Shown in pieces: positions 15,961-21,537 of a stretch of DNA of 29,946 bases (positions within the stretch are counted from its first letter, which is position 1; each line of letters starts with the position of its first letter). A program made the position numbers and the translations under genes. The notes beneath the pieces are model-generated. The model was not told the DNA's origin. It saw nothing but the letters and a program-made list of their open reading frames with translations, and searched no databases. Origin of the DNA: an uncultured Demequina sp. (lineage in GTDB: Bacteria > Actinomycetota > Actinomycetes > Actinomycetales > Demequinaceae); the NCBI GenBank assembly GCA_937925595.1, contig CALALQ010000503.1:1-29946 (forward strand). Direction: 5' to 3'.

Positions 15961-16033
15961 TGCCGCCGACAGGATTCGAACCTGCATGTGCCGGGGTAGG
16001 GGCCCGGTGCCTTATCCGTTGGGCAACGGCGGC
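15961..16033 (-). tRNA. tRNA-Arg (anticodon CCT), with C33
   Basis: 73 nt, complete cloverleaf: acceptor GCCGCCG / CGGCGGC, D arm GCCC...GGC, anticodon stem CCGGG / CCCGG, T arm GCAGG-TTCGAAT-CCTGT, discriminator A. Loop CCCCTAC gives anticodon CCT, reading AGG. Position 33, almost always U, is C. CCA is not encoded. The class A -10 ends 7 nt before base 1. Confidence 0.9.
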
Positions 16034-16038
16034 GATGG

Positions 16039-16662
16039 TTACCCTGCGGCGGGCGCAGGGGACGGTGTTCCGAACGGTGTGACGGTCACGCCGTTGTCGT
16101 AGTCGATGGGGGTGGGTGTCGGCTGCGGCTCGGCGGGAGCCTCGGACTCGGGCTCAGGTTGAGCAGGTTCCTCCGTGGCCACGGGCTCCTCCGGCTCGTC
16201 GGCCGTCTCGACCGGCTCGGGGGTGGGGGCTGCACCGACGGTGGGGAGCGGGTCGGCGGTGGAGATGTCGCGGAGCTCGAGTTTCGTGCCCGTCCACGCG
16301 AGCTGCACCTTGACTTCGTCGCCGTCGAGGAGGACGGTCGCCACCCCGTAGTTCGCGGGCTCGGTCGGCTTCTCAGCCGGGTATTCGAGAGCGTCTAGGG
16401 CGAGCCTGCCGGGAAACTCGACCCCGTATACCTCGTTGAGCGCCTTGATGATGGCGACCCGTGACTCGTAGTTCGCATTGGCCTGCGGGGCGGTGGTTGC
16501 CCAGGTGATTGCGAGAGCGATGACGGTGAGCATCCCGAACAGGGTGGCGAAAGCGCGCGAGCCGGCGCCCGCCACGAGGACGGTGAGGCTGAAGCCGGTG
16601 AAGAGGACGATGCTGGCGATGGTGGGCGTGTCGGGTGCGGGGACGAGGGGGATGAAGTCCAT
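16039..16662 (-). CDS. Membrane-anchored protein with Pro/Glu-rich tail
   Basis: 207 residues. TM1 (about 14-34, TIASIVLFTGFSLTVLVAGAG) and TM2 (about 37-57, FATLFGMLTVIALAITWATT) are followed by a soluble domain with IKALNEVYGVEF, LDALEYPAEKP and YGVATVLLDGDEVKVQLAW, then a Pro/Glu/Ala tail to the end. The 20026-20472 product has the same plan (TM pair, then LHQVYGV, LNYPTK, YATLVAMDGE), so they are distant paralogues. ATG at 16662 has CAGGAG; an in-frame ATG at 16704, 5 nt after a -10 motif, is the alternative (leaderless). Its last codons contain the tRNA-Arg promoter. Confidence 0.78.
   Translation of the reverse strand: MDFIPLVPAPDTPTIASIVLFTGFSLTVLVAGAGSRAFATLFGMLTVIALAITWATTAPQANANYESRVAIIKALNEVYGVEFPGRLALDALEYPAEKPTEPANYGVATVLLDGDEVKVQLAWTGTKLELRDISTADPLPTVGAAPTPEPVETADEPEEPVATEEPAQPEPESEAPAEPQPTPTPIDYDNGVTVTPFGTPSPAPAAG
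16040..16050 (-). promoter_or_regulatory. Class A promoter motif GCCGCAGGGTA for tRNA-Arg
   Basis: CAGGGT (16046-16041) ends 7 nt before the first base of tRNA-Arg (16033), the normal -10 to +1 distance. It overlaps the 3' end of the 16039-16662 gene. Confidence 0.75.
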
Positions 16663-16709
16663 GTGGGCTCCTGTGGTGAGGGTGTCACCGGCGGGCACCG
16701 GCATTCCCC

Positions 16710-16718
16710 CTTATGCGC
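16710..16718 (-). promoter_or_regulatory. Class B promoter motif GCGCATAAG
   Basis: Variant -10 motif, 5 nt before an in-frame ATG at 16704 and about 47 nt before the ATG at 16662. Confidence 0.5.
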
Positions 16719-16779
16719 GAGCACAGCGAGACGTCCCCCGACGCGGTTATCGAGGGGGCGTTTCGTTCATCCCTGCCGG

Positions 16780-17580
16780 CTAGGCGATGCGGATCTCGCG
16801 GAGGCTCGGGGCGTCCACGGTCAGGTCGTCGAGGTTCAAGAACGCAAGGTTCCCCTCGAAGGTGTCCCGGCCGAGGCTGAGCACCCGGCGCCCATCGGGC
16901 GCGGTCCCGCCGCCGTGCTCGTGCATGTGCCCGTGGAAGAGGATGCTGGGGCGTGTGGCGTTCCAGACACGGTCCACGCGGAGGCGGGAGTCGCGGGACT
17001 CCATGAGGGTGAACTCGGGGAACCCGTGCGGGTTGCTACTCAGGATGTCGCTGATGACGCGAACCGGGGTCGCGTTGGGCGACTCGTGCGTCAGCATGAC
17101 GTCGGCAGGGCCGCCGGCGATCGCCTGCTCGACGTGCTCGTCGGTGATGGCCTCGTCCGCCCACCAGTCTTTGCCTTCGGTTCGCCACATCCGGTCCACA
17201 GATGCCGCACCTCCCAGGGACAGGAACGTGCGACCGGCGGCGGTGAACCGGAACGGGCGCGGGAGAATCCACGTGACCTTGGACACCTGGATGGCCTTGC
17301 CGGGGTTGGCTTCCAGCAGCGGGGTGAGCTTCCCCCACGGTTCGTGATTGCCGAGGGTGACCAGGACCCGCTCGACACCGGTCTTGGAGAACGCACGGTC
17401 CACGGCCTGCGGGTTCATCCACCAGTCCCCCACCTGCAACACAGTGGTCACCTCCGGCGCCAGCGCACCGATAGAGCGGGCGAGAGTGCGGACCCACCCC
17501 TCATTGCCGTGCCAGTCGCCGGCAACGGCGACGCGGGCCTCGGGCAGGTCGAAGGTGTCGGCGGTGTCGATGACGTGCAT
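16780..17580 (-). CDS. Calcineurin-like metallophosphoesterase
   Basis: 266 residues with all five metal-binding blocks: Asp22 and His24 (GDWHGN), Asp52 (GDWW), Asn78-His79 (GNHE), His165 (MLTHES), and GHMH at 217-220. The family hydrolyses phosphomonoesters or phosphodiesters using two metal ions; phage members act on nucleotides, RNA 2',3'-cyclic ends or proteins, and the sequence does not decide. No signal peptide. CTGGAGAA precedes the ATG. Preceded by a hairpin and promoter motif at 17598-17636. Confidence 0.93.
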   Translation of the reverse strand: MHVIDTADTFDLPEARVAVAGDWHGNEGWVRTLARSIGALAPEVTTVLQVGDWWMNPQAVDRAFSKTGVERVLVTLGNHEPWGKLTPLLEANPGKAIQVSKVTWILPRPFRFTAAGRTFLSLGGAASVDRMWRTEGKDWWADEAITDEHVEQAIAGGPADVMLTHESPNATPVRVISDILSSNPHGFPEFTLMESRDSRLRVDRVWNATRPSILFHGHMHEHGGGTAPDGRRVLSLGRDTFEGNLAFLNLDDLTVDAPSLREIRIA

Positions 17581-17597
17581 GTGTTCTCCAGTTGAGA

Positions 17598-17630
17598 GAA
17601 GAGAGGCCCCGACAGTCGGGGCCTCTCTTC
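17598..17630 (-). terminator. Terminator hairpin between 17651-18607 and the phosphoesterase gene
   Basis: Almost perfect palindrome, GAAGAGAGGCCCCGAC / GTCGGGGCCTCTCTTC. A -10-like GCATAG abuts it, so transcripts from that motif would begin inside the stem. Confidence 0.75.
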
Positions 17631-17636
17631 TATGCG
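17630..17636 (-). promoter_or_regulatory. Class B motif CGCATAG
   Basis: Short form of the recurring -10 motif, abutting the hairpin at 17598-17630; CTGACC of the upstream stop codon lies nearby. Confidence 0.4.
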
Positions 17637-17650
17637 GTGTGCGTGCCAGG

Positions 17651-18607
17651 TCAGCGAAGACCCAGCTCCTCCTCGTACTTCAGGTACTGCTGGTAGTCGT
17701 TCCACTGCTCGGAGGTGATAGCGCTCTTGACGACCTTCTTGGTGGTCCCGCCCCAGCCGTCGGGGGTGTCGATGACGGCGCCGGGGATGGTCAGCAGCGC
17801 GCGGCGGAAGCCCGCGAAGCCTTCGGCGACAGCGCCGGTCTGGCCGTTCCACCGCTCCTGCTCGTACGCCTTCCACGGGTCGGTGTAGTCGATGACGGGG
17901 GCGATGGTGAACGTGGAGCCGGGGGTGAACGCGCCGGTCACTTCGATGTCGCCGAGGTACGTGTCGAGGTTGCCTGCGTTCTCGGACTCGCCGCGGTTGA
18001 TGAGGCCCTTGCCGTAGGCGATCGCGTCGGCGCGGCGGTCGGCGGGGAAGACGTTATGGTCCACGGTGTGGCCGTCGCGGTTGAGGTGGCGTCCGACGTG
18101 CTCGATGTCGATGTGGACGCTCCGGCCGAAGCCGAGGCGCTTGACGACGTACACCGGCTCCTCGGCCTTGCTGTACAGGTTGCCGTCGATGGCGAGGAAG
18201 TCTGCGACCTCGGACTGTGCTTCAGCGCGGACCTGCTCTGCGGTGCTGCCGCGCAGGTACGGGAGGTCGCGGTAGCCACGGTGGAACGCCCGGCCGATGA
18301 TGCCCTCAGCAGTGGCCGGGTACGGGCGGACGACGCCGTCGACGCTCTGGGTAAGCGGACGCCACAGCATCCCCGCGAACGTGCGGAGCTCGTGGCTGAC
18401 GGGGATGTAGTCGCCGGCGCCCGAGTCGTACTTCTCCTCGGTGACGACGAACGCGACCGGGGCCTGGTCTGCGGTGATGGAGGGAACGTGGACGGTCACC
18501 TCGAGCTGGCGGGTGACGTCGCGGGGCTTGCGGCACTTGGGCGGGATGACGTTCGGTTCGGTCCACTCGACGGTGAGCGTGGCGTCGATCTGGGCGGTGG
18601 TGGTCAC
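17651..18607 (-). CDS. Hypothetical protein
   Basis: 318 residues from GTG at 18607, chosen for GAGGGAG 8 nt upstream; an in-frame GTG at 18649 is possible but would put the start inside a leader stem-loop. Segments include LEVTVHVPSITADQAPVAFV, VHIDIEHVGRHLNRDGH, and a C-terminal region with TKKVVKSAITSEQWNDYQQY and EEELGLR. No signal peptide, TM segment or known catalytic motif. Monocistronic: promoter 18653-18687 upstream, terminator 17598-17630 downstream. Confidence 0.78.
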   Translation of the reverse strand: MTTTAQIDATLTVEWTEPNVIPPKCRKPRDVTRQLEVTVHVPSITADQAPVAFVVTEEKYDSGAGDYIPVSHELRTFAGMLWRPLTQSVDGVVRPYPATAEGIIGRAFHRGYRDLPYLRGSTAEQVRAEAQSEVADFLAIDGNLYSKAEEPVYVVKRLGFGRSVHIDIEHVGRHLNRDGHTVDHNVFPADRRADAIAYGKGLINRGESENAGNLDTYLGDIEVTGAFTPGSTFTIAPVIDYTDPWKAYEQERWNGQTGAVAEGFAGFRRALLTIPGAVIDTPDGWGGTTKKVVKSAITSEQWNDYQQYLKYEEELGLR

Positions 18608-18631
18608 GATGGTCTCCCTCGCTTCGGTTGA

Positions 18632-18648
18632 TGCCGGCGTCCCCGGCA
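18632..18648 (-). other. 5'-leader stem-loop of the 17651-18607 gene
   Basis: TGCCGG / CCGGCA stem with a 5-nt loop, starting 5 nt after the CATGTA -10 motif. Confidence 0.5.
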
Positions 18649-18652
18649 CTAC

Positions 18653-18687
18653 CTACATGCGCAGCCGCGACCGGTTTCGTGGGTCAA
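18653..18687 (-). promoter_or_regulatory. Class B promoter, TTGACC-N18-TGCGCATGTAG
   Basis: The fullest copy of the class B motif, including CACGAAACC after TTGACC. Lies between a terminator and the 17651-18607 gene. Confidence 0.7.
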
Positions 18688-18690
18688 CGA

Positions 18691-18726
18691 CAAGAAGGCC
18701 CACGGCTGGTGCCGTGGGCCTTCTTG
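18691..18726 (-). terminator. Terminator of the tmRNA/tRNA-Ser unit
   Basis: 16-bp perfect stem (CAAGAAGGCCCACGGC / GCCGTGGGCCTTCTTG) with a 4-nt loop. The minus-strand 3' arm ends CTTCTTG. Confidence 0.85.
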
Positions 18727-18835
18727 CACCCTTCGCGCGTACGGTGTCGCACTCCCCGACTCCGGCTTTCTCATAGCCTTCGCGGTGATTCCTCCCTCTG
18801 GCGTTCGCGACCGCGTCCATGGACTTTGCGCGTGG
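18727..18835. other. Non-coding spacer between tRNA-Ser and terminator
   Basis: About 110 nt. A minus-strand open frame (start near 18776) runs into the terminator and the next promoter, so it is not taken as a gene. Nothing else was seen. Confidence 0.4.
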
Positions 18836-18922
18836 CGGAGACGGCGGGATTCGAACCCGCGGACGGGGTTAGCCGTCGCAGCCTTTCCAAGACTGTTCCT
18901 TCGGCCGCTCGGACACGTCTCC
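18836..18922 (-). tRNA. tRNA-Ser (anticodon GGA)
   Basis: 87 nt with a long variable arm, as expected for a class II tRNA. Acceptor GGAGACG / CGTCTCC; anticodon stem CAGTC / GGCTG with loop TTGGAAA; T arm GCGGG-TTCGAAT-CCCGC; discriminator G. CCA not encoded. Confidence 0.95.
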
Positions 18923-19165
18923 AAGGTGACCGTCCCGCCGTGGCGGTCGGGTCTTGTGCGGGCAGGCTCGGCACCTGCTCGCTTCCTCACCAGGCCGGAG
19001 CCTGATGGGCGTTCCCACCTTGCGGTGGCGGACCGTGAGAGGCCAAGAGGTGCAGCCGGGCTGCGTTCCCCTCCGGGCTTGACGGACCGTCCCGACCCGG
19101 CTCGTGCGCACGATGCCGGTACGGGAAGGGTTCGACCAGTTAGTACATTCTAACCTGATGAGTCG
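18923..19165 (-). ncRNA. Candidate structured RNA between tmRNA and tRNA-Ser
   Basis: 243 nt with no credible gene: frames crossing it also run through tmRNA and tRNA. The minus strand folds by eye into many stems: CCGGC-(TCGTG/CACGA)-GCCGG; GCAGC/GCTGC; CCACC-GCAA-GGTGG with a GNRA loop; AGGC/GCCT; GCAGG/CCTGC; GACCG/CGGTC. Two 28-nt copies (19009-19036 and 19063-19090) share GCGTTCCC and CGGACCGT (plus strand) at their ends and have different middles. No known RNA class was recognised. It could be a processed spacer, a stand-alone ncRNA or decayed tRNA sequence. Confidence 0.4.
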
Positions 19166-19532
19166 TGGAGCCGGGGAGAATCGAACTCCCGTCCGAGCGC
19201 AGGCCTGATGTTCTTCTACGTGCGTAGTCCGTCTCATCCCTTTCTCGACCCCCGGTACCGGCTACGGACAGCGTCTTCGGGCGGGTCTATCTGCTGAATC
19301 TCGACGTGCACGGCGCAGCGATGCGCACGTCATGGCCTTGCTCGATTTGACACCGGAGGAGGGTGCGAAGGCCTTGCAGGGCCTCCCCCGATGGACTCAC
19401 GCCGCGAGGGCGAGGTCGGACTGCTTGAAGTTGGCAGTTGTGGTTTGCGCAGTGTGATTAGCGAGGTCACCGTGCGACCCTCGGCACGCTTCTCCATGAA
19501 GCAATCTGAACCCGTCGAAACCGGTCGGCCCC
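19166..19532 (-). ncRNA. ssrA: tmRNA (transfer-messenger RNA)
   Basis: 367 nt. The 5' end GGGGCCGACCGGTTTCGACG and the 3' end GGGAGTTCGATTCTCCCCGG are the tmRNA signatures; GGGGCCG pairs with CGGCTCC to form the acceptor stem. Discriminator A; CCA not encoded. The tag frame (19450-19397) reads AQTTTANFKQSDLALAA then TGA; the ALAA end is the usual protease signal. It frees stalled ribosomes and tags the product for proteolysis. It lies downstream of tRNA-Thr in the same unit. Phage-borne tmRNAs are known in some actinophages. Confidence 0.95.
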
Positions 19533-19591
19533 TGGGCTGAGACCGCCCGTGGACGGTCTCAATACAACCTCACCCCTTGGGTGAGATGTGG
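19533..19591 (-). other. Two hairpins between tRNA-Thr and tmRNA
   Basis: CTCACCC-AAG-GGGTGAG and GAGACCG-(8 nt)-CGGTCTC, each a perfect 7-bp stem. Probably processing signals between the two RNAs. Confidence 0.5.
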
Positions 19592-19665
19592 AGCCCCCTG
19601 TCAGAGTCGAACTGACGACCTGCCGATTACAAATCGGCTGCTCTGGCCAGCTGAGCTAAGGGGGC
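19592..19665 (-). tRNA. tRNA-Thr (anticodon TGT)
   Basis: 74 nt. Acceptor GCCCCCT / AGGGGGC; anticodon stem GCCGA / TCGGC with loop TTTGTAA; T arm GTCAG-TTCGACT-CTGAC. Reads ACA and probably other ACN codons. Upstream of tmRNA and probably co-transcribed. Confidence 0.95.
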
Positions 19666-19752
19666 GTGGTGTTGCATTGCGATGTGGTGTTGTCAAAGAA
19701 CAGATGTGATGCGGAGCCGAGGTACGACATCATCCTCGGCCCCGCACTTTCC

Positions 19753-19784
19753 CTATGCGCAGCGCGACGGGAAACGTGGGTCAC
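19753..19784 (-). promoter_or_regulatory. Class B promoter, GTGACC-N17-TGCGCATAG
   Basis: Second of two tandem promoters before tRNA-Thr and tmRNA. Confidence 0.6.
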
Positions 19785-19797
19785 GGGTCCAGCCCGT
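19783..19797 (-). other. 5'-leader stem-loop of the tRNA-Thr/tmRNA unit
   Basis: ACGGG / CCCGT stem with a 5-nt loop, starting right after the class A motif at 19799. Confidence 0.4.
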
Positions 19798-19798
19798 C

Positions 19799-19809
19799 TA
19801 CCCTGCGGC
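19799..19809 (-). promoter_or_regulatory. Class A promoter motif GCCGCAGGGTA
   Basis: First of two tandem promoter motifs before tRNA-Thr and tmRNA. Confidence 0.6.
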
Positions 19810-19816
19810 AACAGCT

Positions 19817-19874
19817 AACGCCCTCGCGTGGCCGGCGGGATCTCCGTCGTGTGCGAACGCCACGCGAGGGCGTT
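19817..19874 (-). terminator. Large inverted repeat after tRNA-Asn
   Basis: 16-bp perfect arms AACGCCCTCGCGTGGC / GCCACGCGAGGGCGTT around a 26-nt loop. It begins 4 nt past the tRNA-Asn 3' end and ends 8 nt before the next promoter motif. No T-run, so it may act as an RNase site rather than an intrinsic terminator. Confidence 0.6.
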
Positions 19875-19877
19875 GCG

Positions 19878-19949
19878 CTCCCCCTCCTGGATTCGAACCA
19901 GGGACCGAACGGTTAACAGCCGTTTGCTCTGCCGCTGAGCTAAGGAGGA
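19878..19949 (-). tRNA. tRNA-Asn (anticodon GTT)
   Basis: 72 nt. Acceptor TCCTCCT / AGGGGGA (one T-G pair); anticodon stem AACGG / CCGTT with loop CTGTTAA; T arm CCTGG-TTCGAAT-CCAGG; discriminator G. CCA not encoded. Confidence 0.95.
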
Positions 19950-19952
19950 TCA

Positions 19953-19972
19953 GCGCCCGCCGAAGCGGGCGC
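19953..19972 (-). other. UUCG stem-loop 5' of tRNA-Asn
   Basis: 8-bp stem GCGCCCGC / GCGGGCGC closed by a TTCG tetraloop on the minus strand, 3 nt before the tRNA and just after the promoter motif at 19984. Confidence 0.6.
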
Positions 19973-19983
19973 GTCTGGGACCC

Positions 19984-19992
19984 CTATGCGCG
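19984..19992 (-). promoter_or_regulatory. Class B promoter motif CGCGCATAG
   Basis: -10 motif for tRNA-Asn. It lies in the 3' arm of a hairpin (TGCGCGTGCCC / GGGCACGCGCA, 19987-20019) that probably ends the 20026-20472 transcript. Confidence 0.55.
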
Positions 19993-20025
19993 TGCCCTCG
20001 GAATGTGGGGGCACGCGCACGGTGG

Positions 20026-20472
20026 TCAGCGGACGTGGGGCAGTTCGTCGCCGAGGAGGTCGATGACGCCGGCGTGGAGGGCCAGCTCACCGTCCATGGC
20101 GACGAGGGTGGCGTAGTGGCGCTCACCGTTCGGGTAGGTGATCTTTGTGTTCCCGAGCAGTTCGCGGGGCGCGTTCTTGTCGAGCTTGGTCGGGTAGTTC
20201 AGCCGCTCGACCTCATCCTCGGTGACGGTGACCCCGTACACCTGGTGGAGGCGTTCTGCGACGAGGTCCGCGTGGGTGGGGGTGCTGACAGCGCAGCAGA
20301 TCCCGACGAGTGCCAGCAGCGTCACGGACGCGAGGCTCAGGGTGATGCCGCCCAGCGGCTTGCTCTTCGGGGCGAACAGCCACACGGCGATGACGGCGAG
20401 GACGGACAGTCCGAAGACGACGAGAAGGACAGGGAGGCCCCAGACGGGCCACGGGGACGCGATGGCTTGCAT
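20026..20472 (-). CDS. Membrane protein, paralogue of 16039-16662
   Basis: 148 residues. Two TM helices (about 11-33, WGLPVLLVVFGLSVLAVIAV, and about 43-64, ITLSLASVTLLALVGICCAV) then a soluble domain with VAERLHQVYGV, VERLNYPTKL and YATLVAMDGELALHAG. This matches the domain after the TM pair in 16039-16662 (ALNEVYGV, ALEYPAEK, YGVATVLLDG); the Pro-rich tail is missing. ATG has GGGGAAGG and also lies 7 nt after a CATAGG -10 motif, so the mRNA may be leaderless. Confidence 0.75.
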   Translation of the reverse strand: MQAIASPWPVWGLPVLLVVFGLSVLAVIAVWLFAPKSKPLGGITLSLASVTLLALVGICCAVSTPTHADLVAERLHQVYGVTVTEDEVERLNYPTKLDKNAPRELLGNTKITYPNGERHYATLVAMDGELALHAGVIDLLGDELPHVR

Positions 20473-20479
20473 GCCTTCC

Positions 20480-20487
20480 CCTATGCG
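20480..20487 (-). promoter_or_regulatory. Class B promoter motif ACGCATAGG, leaderless spacing
   Basis: CATAGG ends 7 nt before the ATG at 20472. Confidence 0.5.
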
Positions 20488-20644
20488 TCCTCGGATGCTG
20501 GGAACGGCGCGGCGAGAGCCCGCCCCGGGTGCCCTCTCGAGGCGCTCGCGCGCCTCGTCGCATCCGGCGAGGCGGTGTTGCTCGAGGCCACCGGCAGGCG
20601 CGTCATCGGTGTCTTCAACCAGATGTGACGTCTGCGGCGCTCGG

Positions 20645-20650
20645 TACCCT
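20645..20650 (+). promoter_or_regulatory. -10 element TACCCT of the HTH gene
   Basis: Fits the actinobacterial TANNNT -10 consensus and ends 6 nt before the GTG start, the layout of a leaderless mRNA. A TGTGAC lies about 15 nt upstream as a weak -35. Confidence 0.6.
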
Positions 20651-20656
20651 GGACAG

Positions 20657-20971
20657 GTGAGCGACTGGGTGGCGTATCTGAACCGGCTCGCCGGCGGCCT
20701 GCGCGGACGGGAAGTCGCGGAGCGTGTCGGCGTGTCCGAAGCGACCGTGTCTCACTGGCGGCACGGACGGCGGCCGCCTTCCCCGTCCGACGCGGTGAAG
20801 GTCGCGAAAGCGTTCGGCCGGCCCCCACTCGAAGGGCTGGTCGCCGCTGGCATCCTCACCGAAGACGAGGCCGCGGACCCCGGCGTGGTGCGCACCGGCA
20901 TCGGCTCGTTCACAAGTGTCGAGATCGCCGCTGAGCTGCTGCGTCGCGCCGAGGTCCGCGCCAGTCAGTGA
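20657..20971 (+). CDS. XRE-family helix-turn-helix regulator
   Basis: 104 residues on the plus strand, from GTG at 20657. Residues 3-50 form a lambda-repressor-like HTH: WVAYLNRLAGGLRGREVAER, then VGVSEATVSHWRHGRRPPSP with the recognition helix SEATVSHWRHG. The rest is an Ala/Glu-rich C-terminal region (FGRPPLEGLVAAGILTEDEA, SVEIAAELLRRAEVRA). It probably represses or controls a phage promoter. No ribosome site is present and a TANNNT lies 6 nt upstream, so the mRNA is probably leaderless, as known for lambda cI from PRM. It overlaps the end of the opposite gene by 7 nt. Confidence 0.85.
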   Translation: MSDWVAYLNRLAGGLRGREVAERVGVSEATVSHWRHGRRPPSPSDAVKVAKAFGRPPLEGLVAAGILTEDEAADPGVVRTGIGSFTSVEIAAELLRRAEVRASQ

Positions 20972-21498
20972 GCTGTAGCGAACGGCGCACCCGCCGGGTG
21001 GAACTGGACGTGCGTGGCGGTGCGGGTGAACGGGTAGACGAGCTTCTGGAGCTGTTGGAGTGAGGTCGAGTAGCCCGGGTCGATGTCGAGGTGCTGCACA
21101 CCGTTCGGGTCGGCGCCGTGGACGCGGGTGATGACGAACCCGATCCAGGTGTCAGCGTCACGCTCGGAGAGCACGTCCTCAACAGTGACGGGACCGTCGA
21201 CGCCGAGCACGAGATCGGTCGACTGGTACTCGGCGGACACACGCGCAGTCGTGAAAACCCGGTCGCACAGGGCGCACTTCGAGCTCAGCCAGTGCCGATA
21301 GGCGGGGTCCACCGGGTCGATCTCGTACTGGTCTTCGGTGGAGAACCTCTTACCCTGCTCGGGGCGGCCCGCGCGCCGGCAGATGGCGCTGTCGGAACCG
21401 TCGACGAACAGGTGCCCGCGCGGATGGTACGAGGTGCCACGGGGGCGCTCCCGCATCCAGTATGCGGTCATCAGGGTGTTACGGTCGAGGTGCTCCAT
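20965..21498 (-). CDS. Hypothetical protein with CxxC
   Basis: 177 residues. ATG at 21498 lies 6 nt after the CATGTA -10 motif, so it may be leaderless. Cys residues fall in AICRRAG and CALCDRVF and could bind zinc. Other parts: WMRERPRGTSYHPRGHLFVD, TVEDVLSERDADTWIGFVIT, THVQFHPAGAPF. No family recognised. Tail-to-tail overlap of 7 nt with the HTH gene. Confidence 0.75.
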   Translation of the reverse strand: MEHLDRNTLMTAYWMRERPRGTSYHPRGHLFVDGSDSAICRRAGRPEQGKRFSTEDQYEIDPVDPAYRHWLSSKCALCDRVFTTARVSAEYQSTDLVLGVDGPVTVEDVLSERDADTWIGFVITRVHGADPNGVQHLDIDPGYSTSLQQLQKLVYPFTRTATHVQFHPAGAPFATAH

Positions 21499-21503
21499 GA
21501 CCA

Positions 21504-21537
21504 CTACATGCGCAGCCGCTTCCGTTTCGCGGGTCAG
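21504..21537 (-). promoter_or_regulatory. Class B promoter, CTGACC-N17-TGCGCATGTAG
   Basis: The TGA in CTGACC is the stop of the HD-domain gene. CATGTA ends 6 nt before the ATG at 21498. Confidence 0.68.

Noticed and set aside
18653..18663. ATG-TAG inside the TGCGCATGTAG motif as a start-stop minigene
   Set aside because: It lies in the -10 element, upstream of the expected transcript start, so it should not be in the RNA.
18923..19165. SRP 4.5S RNA or RNase P RNA
   Set aside because: The conserved cores of these RNAs (GGAA-loop domain with AGCAG; GAGGAAAGUCC) are not found; only loose likeness such as GAGGAAGCGAGCAG.
18869..19237. 122-codon minus-strand open frame in the RNA island
   Set aside because: It runs through tmRNA and tRNA-Ser, whose structures are certain.
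20490..20628. Plus-strand coding-like stretch ending GVFNQM before the HTH gene
   Set aside because: The residues look protein-like (LEALARLVASGEAVLLEATG), but there is no ATG or GTG in frame near a ribosome site. It may be a gene remnant or chance.
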